Shown here in pieces: positions 55,801 through 62,221 of a DNA stretch of 62,221 bases. Numbering within the stretch: position 1 is the first letter of the stretch; each line of letters starts with the position of its first letter. The translations under genes were made by a program, and so were the position numbers. The stretch is from Streptococcus shenyangsis (GTDB lineage: Bacteria; Bacillota; Bacilli; Lactobacillales; Streptococcaceae), in assembly GCF_006385785.1 (NCBI RefSeq), contig NZ_VFSH01000012.1, forward strand, positions 1 to 62,221, given 5' to 3'. Under the pieces are notes generated by a model. The model saw only the letters and a list, made by a program, of their open reading frames with translations, made no database searches and was not told where the DNA came from.

Positions 55801-58800
55801 CGAAGTTACGGATGGTACTCCTATAGTGGAGGCTGCGAATGGAACACGTATTAACTTTACGGATAAGACAAGTAATTTAGGAAAAGATGGCAATGCGACA
55901 GATGCTAATCCGTATAAAGTAACTATTTCAGGTCATGTAGGTAAGGGTCAGTCAGTCAGTGCCAATGCTAGTAGTAACATCTGGAATCGTTATATTTCTG
56001 GATATGATCAATCTACCACAACGAATAATAACGGACAAAATGAAACTGCCAATAATGCCAATATCCAGATTGAGTTCCGCAAGCAGTCTGATAAGTACAC
56101 TCCGACAGCAACAAATCCTACAGTCAAGGTGACTTCAAATGGAACTGTTCCAAATTTGGGACCGGCAGAGAATTATATTTCTAATAAGCGTGATTTGCCA
56201 ACTGAAGGAACAACAGCAGGTACAAGAACGACTTATAAATGGAAGAGTGGCGAGAACTCACCTGTTAAAAATGGTAAATTAACACGAACAGTTATAGTAA
56301 CTTATCCAGATGATTCGACAGATGAAGTTCCAGTTACTATTACGGTAGATGATTCAGAGTATAAATCGCTGTCCGCCTCAACGAGCGCATCGACAAGTGC
56401 CAGCCAAAGTGCCTCAACGAGCGCATCTAAGTCCGCGTCGACAAGTGCAAGTCAAAGTGCATCAACAAGTGCATCTAAGTCATTGTCGACGAAAGCAAGT
56501 CAGTCCGCATCGACAAGTGCAAGCCAAAGTGCCTCAACGAGCGCATCTAAGTCTGCGTCGACAAGTGCAAGCCAAAGTGCCTCAACGAGCGCATCTAAGT
56601 CTGCGTCGACAAGTGCAAGCCAAAGTGCCTCAACGAGCGCATCTAAGTCCGCGTCGACAAGTGCAAGCCAAAGTGCCTCAACGAGCGCATCTAAGTCCGC
56701 GTCGACAAGTGCGAGCCAAAGTGCCTCAACGAGCGCATCTAAGTCCGCGTCGACAAGTGCAAGCCAAAGTGCCTCAACGAGCGCATCTAAGTCCGCGTCG
56801 ACAAGTGCAAGCCAAAGTGCCTCAACGAGCGCATCTAAGTCAGCATCGACAAGTGCAAGCCAAAGTGCCTCAACAAGCGCATCTAAGTCCGCGTCGACAA
56901 GTGCAAGTCAAAGTGCATCAACAAGCGCATCTAAGTCCGCGTCGACAAGTGCAAGTCAAAGTGCCTCAACAAGTGCATCTAAGTCCGCGTCGACAAGTGC
57001 AAGCCAAAGTGCCTCAACAAGCGCGTCTAAGTCTGCGTCGACAAGTGCAAGTCAAAGTGCCTCAACAAGCGCATCTAAGTCCGCGTCGACAAGTGCAAGT
57101 CAAAGTGCCTCAACAAGCGCGTCTAAGTCCGCGTCGACAAGTGCGAGCCAAAGTGCCTCAACAAGCGCATCTAAGTCCGCGTCGACAAGTGCAAGTCAAA
57201 GTGCCTCAACAAGCGCGTCTAAGTCCGCGTCGACAAGTGCGAGCCAAAGTGCCTCAACGAGCGCATCTAAGTCCGCGTCGACAAGTGCAAGCCAATCAGC
57301 AAGCACGTCAGCTAGCCAGTCCGCGTCGACAAGTGCAAGCCAATCAGCAAGCACATCAGCTAGTCAGTCAGCATCAACAAGTGCGTCAGAATCAGCGTCA
57401 ACAAGTGCATCTGAGTCAGCGTCAACAAGTGCGTCAGAATCAGCATCAACAAGTGCGTCAGAATCAGCGTCAACAAGCGCATCTGAATCAGCATCAACAA
57501 GTGCATCTGAGTCAGCGTCAACAAGTGCATCTGAGTCAGCAAGCACATCAGCTTCTGAATCAGCATCAACAAGTGCGTCAGAATCAGCGTCAACAAGTGC
57601 ATCTGAGTCAGCGTCAACAAGTGCGTCAGAATCAGCAAGCACAAGCGCATCTGAATCAGCATCAACAAGTGCATCTGAGTCAGCGTCAACAAGTGCATCT
57701 GAGTCAGCAAGTACATCAGCTTCAGAATCGGCATCAACAAGTGCGTCAGAATCAGCAAGTACAAGCGCATCTGAGTCAGCAAGCACATCGGCTTCTGAAT
57801 CAGCAAGCACAAGTGCGTCAGAATCAGCAAGTACATCAGCTTCTGAATCAGCATCAACAAGTGCGTCAGAATCAGCAAGTACATCAGCATCTGAATCAGC
57901 ATCAACAAGTGCATCAGAATCAGCAAGCACAAGCGCTTCTGAGTCAGCATCAACAAGTGCATCAGAATCAGCAAGCACATCAGCTTCTGAGTCAGCAAGT
58001 ACATCAGCTTCTGAATCGGCATCAACAAGTGCGTCAGAATCAGCAAGCACAAGCGCTTCTGAGTCAGCATCAACAAGTGCATCAGAATCAGCAAGCACAA
58101 GCGCTTCTGAGTCAGCATCAACAAGTGCGTCAGAATCAGCAAGTACATCAGCATCTGAATCAGCATCAACAAGTGCATCAGAATCAGCAAGCACAAGCGC
58201 CTCTGAATCAGCGTCAACAAGTGCATCAGAATCAGCATCAACAAGTGCGTCAGAATCAGCAAGTACATCAGCTTCTGAATCAGCGTCAACAAGTGCATCA
58301 GAATCAGCAAGCACAAGCGCTTCTGAGTCAGCATCAACAAGTGCGTCAGAATCAGCAAGTACATCAGCTTCTGAGTCAGCATCAACAAGTGCGTCAGAAT
58401 CAGCGTCAACAAGCGCTTCTGAGTCAGCAAGCACAAGCGCCTCTGAGTCAGCATCAACAAGTGCATCAGAATCAGCAAGCACATCAGCTTCTGAGTCAGC
58501 ATCAACAAGTGCATCAGAATCAGCAAGCACAAGCGCTTCTGAGTCAGCATCAACAAGTGCGTCAGAATCAGCAAGTACATCAGCTTCTGAATCAGCATCA
58601 ACAAGTGCGTCAGAATCAGCAAGTACATCAGCTTCTGAATCAGCATCAACAAGTGCATCAGAATCAGCAAGCACATCAGCATCTGAATCAGCATCAACAA
58701 GCGCATCTGAATCAGCAAGCACAAGCGCATCTGAATCAGCAAGCACATCGGCATCTGAATCAGCGTCAACAAGCGCTTCTGAGTCAGCAAGCACAAGCGC

Positions 58801-61800
58801 CTCTGAGTCAGCATCAACAAGTGCGTCAGAATCAGCAAGTACATCAGCTTCTGAATCAGCATCAATAAGTGCATCAGAATCAGCAAGCACAAGCGCTTCT
58901 GAATCAGCATCAACAAGTGCGTCAGAATCAGCATCAACAAGTGCGTCAGAATCAGCAAGTACATCAGCTTCTGAATCAGCATCAACAAGTGCGTCAGAAT
59001 CAGCAAGTACATCAGCATCTGAGTCAGCATCAACAAGTGCATCAGAATCAGCAAGCACATCAGCTTCAGAATCGGCATCAACAAGCGCATCTGAATCAGC
59101 ATCAACAAGTGCATCTGAGTCAGCAAGCACATCAGCTTCTGAATCAGCATCAACAAGTGCGTCAGAATCAGCAAGCACAAGCGCATCTGAATCAGCATCG
59201 ACAAGTGCGTCAGAATCAGCAAGCACAAGCGCATCTGAATCAGCATCAACAAGTGCATCTGAGTCAGCGTCAACAAGTGCATCTGAGTCAGCAAGCACAT
59301 CAGCTTCTGAATCAGCATCAACAAGTGCATCTGAGTCAGCATCAACAAGTGCATCTGAGTCAGCAAGCACATCAGCTTCTGAATCAGCATCAACAAGTGC
59401 ATCTGAGTCAGCAAGTACAAGCGCATCTGAGTCAGCAAGCACATCGGCTTCTGAATCAGCAAGCACAAGTGCGTCAGAATCAGCGTCAACAAGTGCATCT
59501 GAGTCAGCATCAACAAGTGCGTCAGAATCAGCGTCAACAAGTGCATCTGAGTCAGCATCAACAAGTGCGTCAGAATCAGCGTCAACAAGTGCATCTGAGT
59601 CAGCATCAACAAGTGCTTCAGAATCAGCAAGCACATCGGCATCTGAGTCAGCGTCAACAAGTGCATCTGAGTCAGCAAGCACATCAGCATCTGAATCAGC
59701 ATCAACAAGTGCTTCAGAATCAGCGTCAACAAGTGCATCTGAGTCAGCGTCAACAAGTGCGTCAGAATCAGCAAGCACAAGCGCATCTGAGTCAGCAAGC
59801 ACATCAGCATCTGAATCAGCATCAACAAGTGCGTCAGAATCAGCGTCAACAAGTGCATCTGAGTCAGCATCAACAAGTGCATCTGAGTCAGCATCAACAA
59901 GTGCATCTGAGTCAGCATCAACAAGTGCGTCAGAATCAGCATCAACAAGTGCATCAGAGTCAGCAAGCACATCGGCTTCTGAATCAGCATCAACAAGTGC
60001 GTCAGAATCAGCGTCAACAAGTGCGAGTCAAAGTGCCTCAACAAGTGCATCAGAATCAGCAAGTACATCAGCATCTGAGTCAGCATCAACAAGCGCATCT
60101 GAGTCAGCAAGCACATCAGCATCTGAATCAGCATCAACAAGTGCATCAGAGTCAGCATCAACAAGTGCATCAGAATCAGCAAGCACATCGGCATCTGAGT
60201 CAGCGTCAACAAGTGCATCAGAGTCAGCAAGCACATCAGCTTCTGAATCAGCATCAACAAGTGCGTCAGAATCAGCGTCAACAAGTGCATCTGAGTCAGC
60301 GTCAACAAGTGCGTCAGAATCAGCAAGCACAAGCGCATCTGAATCAGCATCAACAAGTGCATCTGAGTCAGCAAGCACATCAGCTTCTGAATCAGCATCA
60401 ACAAGTGCGTCAGAATCAGCAAGCACAAGCGCATCTGAATCAGCATCGACAAGTGCGTCAGAATCAGCAAGCACAAGCGCATCAGAGTCAGCAAGCACAT
60501 CGGCTTCTGAATCAGCATCAACAAGTGCGTCAGAATCAGCGTCAACAAGTGCGAGTCAAAGTGCCTCAACAAGTGCATCTGAATCAGCAAGTACATCAGC
60601 ATCTGAGTCAGCATCAACAAGTGCATCAGAATCAGCAAGCACATCAGCTTCTGAATCGGCATCAACAAGCGCATCTGAGTCAGCAAGCACATCAGCATCT
60701 GAATCAGCAAGCACATCAGCATCTGAATCAGCATCAACAAGTGCGTCAGAATCAGCGTCAACAAGTGCATCTGAGTCAGCATCAACAAGTGCATCAGAAT
60801 CAGCAAGTACATCAGCATTTGAGTCAGCATCAACAAGTGCATCAGAATCAGCAAGCACATCAGCTTCTGAATCAGCAAGCACAAGCGCTTCTGAATCAGC
60901 AAGCACAAGCGCTTCTGAATCAGCAAGCACATCGGCATCTGAGTCAGCGTCAACAAGTGCATCTGAATCAGCAAGCACATCAGCTTCTGAATCAGCATCA
61001 ACAAGTGCGTCAGAATCAGCAAGCACAAGCGCTTCTGAGTCAGCATCAACAAGTGCGTCAGAATCAGCAAGCACAAGCGCTTCTGAGTCAGCAAGCACAT
61101 CAGCTTCTGAATCAGCGTCAACAAGTGCGTCAGAATCAGCAAGTACATCAGCTTCTGAATCAGCATCAACAAGTGCGTCAGAATCAGCAAGTACATCAGC
61201 TTCTGAATCAGCATCAACAAGTGCGTCAGAATCAGCAAGTACATCAGCTTCTGAGTCAGCAAGCACATCAGCTTCAGAATCAGCAAGCACAAGCGCATCT
61301 GAGTCAGCAAGCACATCAGCTTCTGAATCAGCATCAACAAGTGCGTCAGAATCAGCAAGCACAAGCGCTTCTGAGTCAGCATCAACAAGTGCGTCAGAAT
61401 CAGCAAGTACAAGCGCTTCTGAGTCAGCAAGCACATCAGCTTCTGAATCAGCATCAACAAGTGCATCTGAGTCAGCAAGCACAAGCGCATCAGAATCAGC
61501 AAGCACATCAGCTTCAGAATCAGCATCAACAAGTGCGTCAGAATCAGCAAGTACATCAGCTTCTGAGTCAGCAAGCACATCAGCTTCAGAATCAGCAAGC
61601 ACATCAGCATCTGAGTCAGCGTCAACAAGTGCATCAGAGTCAGCAAGCACATCGGCTTCTGAATCAGCAAGCACATCAGCATCTGAATCAGCATCAACAA
61701 GTGCGTCAGAGTCAGCAAGCACATCAGCTTCTGAGTCAGCAAGTACATCAGCTTCAGAATCGGCATCAACAAGTGCATCTGAGTCAGCGTCAACAAGTGC

Positions 61801-62221
61801 TTCAGAATCAGCGTCAACAAGTGCATCTGAGTCAGCAAGCACATCAGCTTCTGAATCAGCATCAACAAGTGCTTCAGAATCAGCGTCAACAAGTGCATCT
61901 GAGTCAGCGTCAACAAGTGCGTCAGAATCAGCAAGCACAAGCGCATCTGAGTCAGCAAGCACATCAGCATCTGAATCAGCAAGCACATCAGCTTCTGAAT
62001 CAGCATCAACAAGTGCGTCAGAATCAGCGTCAACAAGTGCATCTGAGTCAGCATCAACAAGTGCATCTGAGTCAGCAAGCACATCAGCTTCTGAATCAGC
62101 ATCAACAAGTGCTTCAGAATCAGCGTCAACAAGTGCATCTGAGTCAGCGTCAACAAGTGCGTCAGAATCAGCAAGCACAAGCGCATCTGAGTCAGCAAGC
62201 ACATCAGCATCTGAATCAGCA
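52835..62221 (+). CDS. Giant serine-rich repeat adhesin, 5' part (3' end outside window)
   Basis: An open frame of 3129 codons with no stop, continuing past the window. The ATG at 52835 follows aaggaga. Layout: a long KxYKxGKxW-type signal peptide ([16 protein letters not shown] near residue 18-32; hydrophobic core 66-90; likely cleavage VHA/ND at 92); a short serine-rich region (about 125-187); a non-repeat region (about 190-1175) that should hold the ligand-binding part and includes modules like [12 protein letters not shown] and [14 protein letters not shown]; then serine repeats from about 1176 onward. This is the Fap1/GspB/PsrP class, O-glycosylated in the cytoplasm and exported by SecA2/SecY2; those genes and the LPXTG anchor are expected downstream. 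The ligand cannot be assigned. Confidence 0.95.
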   Translation, partial: MFFRRQEGQYRETDRVTRYKLVKSGKHWLRASTSLFGLFKVFRGSVDTTQVMTEVVENQTNNTITGLDIIRGLAATGAVLGGAVATQTTVHANDAVALEKTLESSDVLATNDSVVLGSVSKANPEESASLSHSESESVSSSESTSASQSVSASTSASMSASTSASVSASTSTSASVSASTSVSSSQLMVHSEDSSVATSAASVETAGQSESTSAENQVVSQGLPNSNLSAPVLDSAKSATGLIEKTSELTSLAGVTAGALSSVEVSTKKNEEDRKKLAKISAEMGEYLAKAADLPDTSAAILKVETAITEIESALKDPTADLGSVVKTATSARNSIANAVLRATSGQRDGRNGQAIERGASPRATFSSHGTTASIASTNYNPNTHEVVWRINMHANNALHHVGLIADVDSNTTINRVTFNGQEMAKRGGSRNEYVYDIRHDKQRNLEATLEVHATVNKQSKAASLNAKVATSSQPFTSADTSGNYSGSISSTVPTSGTGQYRSAGGQDRTADNIPTLSISPSSVEIYNDEVLGGSTGIPFVMRDDKGVVSLLSSPNNTIITGLTMKYAPIGNQGFKPYYSNGQYPREHTSVVSGTIGRSDGWKPMTPGTYPLNFQVVDTIGQRTDGSLNLTIKGYNERNTPISGDAVAVNNPASLSKTEKDQILANFRSKNADILAGTDYVKDSEGNKEITVSDTGLITLTYRDNTVDTVQANVTDATEPTVDYTVKVNNQTPKTDSDGRFIFYAGDRIQITFTGNDNFGKLTELTLNKQGSNKKLEPLNDFFEGNSTKWGSGAVDNITSLTTAPATKTVDVTVNDNMQWSSGNKFSRVVKAVDPSGNSKISSWFGVVQGELKDRLPVTNPELTTVANKNNLTGEEKTAVKNAIYAKNAKADHRIDDIEVQADGTATIVYNDKTRSTPIPQSATVNERPTIKNLTPGPNAKIDGENPRKIIVYREEEFSVDVNLTDDRGRLDQIKVHKNAYNERPSRDFEVTDGTPIVEAANGTRINFTDKTSNLGKDGNATDANPYKVTISGHVGKGQSVSANASSNIWNRYISGYDQSTTTNNNGQNETANNANIQIEFRKQSDKYTPTATNPTVKVTSNGTVPNLGPAENYISNKRDLPTEGTTAGTRTTYKWKSGENSPVKNGKLTRTVIVTYPDDSTDEVPVTITVDDSEYKSLSASTSASTSASQSASTSASKSASTSASQSASTSASKSLSTKASQSASTSASQSASTSASKSASTSASQSASTSASKSASTSASQSASTSASKSASTSASQSASTSASKSASTSASQSASTSASKSASTSASQSASTSASKSASTSASQSASTSASKSASTSASQSASTSASKSASTSASQSASTSASKSASTSASQSASTSASKSASTSASQSASTSASKSASTSASQSASTSASKSASTSASQSASTSASKSASTSASQSASTSASKSASTSASQSASTSASKSASTSASQSASTSASKSASTSASQSASTSASQSASTSASQSASTSASQSASTSASESASTSASESASTSASESASTSASESASTSASESASTSASESASTSASESASTSASESASTSASESASTSASESASTSASESASTSASESASTSASESASTSASESASTSASESASTSASESASTSASESASTSASESASTSASESASTSASESASTSASESASTSASESASTSASESASTSASESASTSASESASTSASESASTSASESASTSASESASTSASESASTSASESASTSASESASTSASESASTSASESASTSASESASTSASESASTSASESASTSASESASTSASESASTSASESASTSASESASTSASESASTSASESASTSASESASTSASESASTSASESASTSASESASTSASESASTSASESASTSASESASTSASESASTSASESASTSASESASTSASESASTSASESASTSASESASTSASESASTSASESASTSASESASTSASESASTSASESASTSASESASTSASESASISASESASTSASESASTSASESASTSASESASTSASESASTSASESASTSASESASTSASESASTSASESASTSASESASTSASESASTSASESASTSASESASTSASESASTSASESASTSASESASTSASESASTSASESASTSASESASTSASESASTSASESASTSASESASTSASESASTSASESASTSASESASTSASESASTSASESASTSASESASTSASESASTSASESASTSASESASTSASESASTSASESASTSASESASTSASESASTSASESASTSASESASTSASESASTSASESASTSASESASTSASESASTSASESASTSASESASTSASESASTSASESASTSASESASTSASESASTSASESASTSASQSASTSASESASTSASESASTSASESASTSASESASTSASESASTSASESASTSASESASTSASESASTSASESASTSASESASTSASESASTSASESASTSASESASTSASESASTSASESASTSASESASTSASESASTSASESASTSASESASTSASESASTSASESASTSASQSASTSASESASTSASESASTSASESASTSASESASTSASESASTSASESASTSASESASTSASESASTSASESASTSASESASTSAFESASTSASESASTSASESASTSASESASTSASESASTSASESASTSASESASTSASESASTSASESASTSASESASTSASESASTSASESASTSASESASTSASESASTSASESASTSASESASTSASESASTSASESASTSASESASTSASESASTSASESASTSASESASTSASESASTSASESASTSASESASTSASESASTSASESASTSASESASTSASESASTSASESASTSASESASTSASESASTSASESASTSASESASTSASESASTSASESASTSASESASTSASESASTSASESASTSASESASTSASESASTSASESASTSASESASTSASESASTSASESASTSASESASTSASESASTSASESASTSASESASTSASESASTSASESASTSASESASTSASESASTSASESASTSASESASTSASESASTSASESASTSASESASTSASESA
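56363..57300 (+). repeat. Serine-repeat block with Lys and Gln, 48-bp unit
   Basis: The unit codes for [16 protein letters not shown] (16 residues, 48 bp); gcctcaacga recurs at 56531, 56579 and 56627. Every second 8-residue half carries Lys, so the block is basic. The transition at about 57290-57370 uses SASQ units without Lys. Confidence 0.9.
57361..62221 (+). repeat. Serine-repeat block with Glu, 24-bp unit
   Basis: The unit codes for S-A-S-T-S-A-S-E (8 residues, 24 bp) with mixed serine codons (TCA, TCG, TCT, AGC, AGT). It is acidic throughout. Larger segments are identical copies: 59701-59820, 61861-61980 and 62101-62220 match base for base. Two isolated ASQSAST islands occur near 60023 and 60551, 528 bp apart. 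Confidence 0.9.

Noticed and set aside
56349..58868. Plus-strand frame of 839 codons rich in Gln/His/Arg
   Set aside because: It is the shifted frame of the serine repeats, without its own start signal, inside the true adhesin frame.
57360..62210. Minus-strand open frames of up to 1616 codons across the serine repeats
   Set aside because: They are by-products of a repetitive sequence without stops in several frames; they lack ribosome sites and encode monotonous Leu/Met or Asp/Ala/Leu patterns. The plus-strand frame from 52835 has a signal peptide and continuous domains.
56363..62221. CRISPR array
   Set aside because: The repeats are contiguous coding units without unique spacers and translate as an uninterrupted serine-rich protein.

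Overview
The window reads as a mitis-group Streptococcus chromosome (S. mitis, S. oralis or S. pneumoniae type). The evidence is four BOX elements, several choline-binding proteins, a type II fatty-acid operon with fabM, fabT and fabK, a mevalonate operon with type 2 IPP isomerase, and a gene order that, as I remember it, follows the S. pneumoniae chromosome from the mevalonate genes to prfC. This is inference from gene content; no database search was possible. Both window ends lie inside long near-identical repeats, so the window may be a complete contig broken at repeats.

Layout. 1-2255: 3' part of a repetitive LPXTG wall protein. 2695-4619: two tandem choline-binding proteins behind a consensus promoter and three 21-bp direct repeats. 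4741-8542: mevalonate operon (mvaK1, mvaD, mvaK2, fni). 8619-11612: LiaF/LiaS/LiaR envelope-stress system followed by an AlkD-like gene. 11705-20785: tig, recD2, lepB, rnhC, zapA, cvpA, mutS2. 20836-26043: an Rgg/MutR-like regulator facing an operon of a YdjI-like SPFH/zinc-ribbon protein and three small membrane proteins (two ending in zinc ribbons), then a secreted choline-binding protein. The two promoters share a 19-bp motif at the same distance from the -10, and a run of 14 G lies between the divergent genes. 26105-31056: a DUF6287-type lipoprotein, a glycine-riboswitch-controlled AGCS symporter, an AhpD-like protein and a TDT-family transporter. 31081-34307 (minus strand): serS with a T-box leader, a DUF956/ManO-like gene and aspartokinase. 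34517-45075: the fab/acc operon with FabT-like boxes. 45340-50071 (minus strand): nusB, asp23, efp and gatCAB. 50284-51828: prfC.

51829-52834 is about 1 kb of non-coding DNA. Its first 500 bases hold three decaying copies of a 173-bp unit made of several strong hairpins; the stems differ in sequence between copies while pairing is mostly kept and the loops stay alike. An (AT)13 tract, a promoter and a leader hairpin follow. From 52835 to the window end runs an open reading frame of at least 3129 codons for a giant serine-rich repeat adhesin with a KxYKxGKxW-type signal peptide. Its end, and the accessory Sec and glycosylation genes expected with it, lie outside the window.

Most promising for novelty: the 173-bp hairpin array after prfC; the Rgg-like/SPFH/zinc-ribbon/choline-binding locus with its shared operator and poly-G tract; and the serine-rich adhesin with its basic-to-acidic repeat switch and a module shared with the LPXTG protein at the other end of the window.
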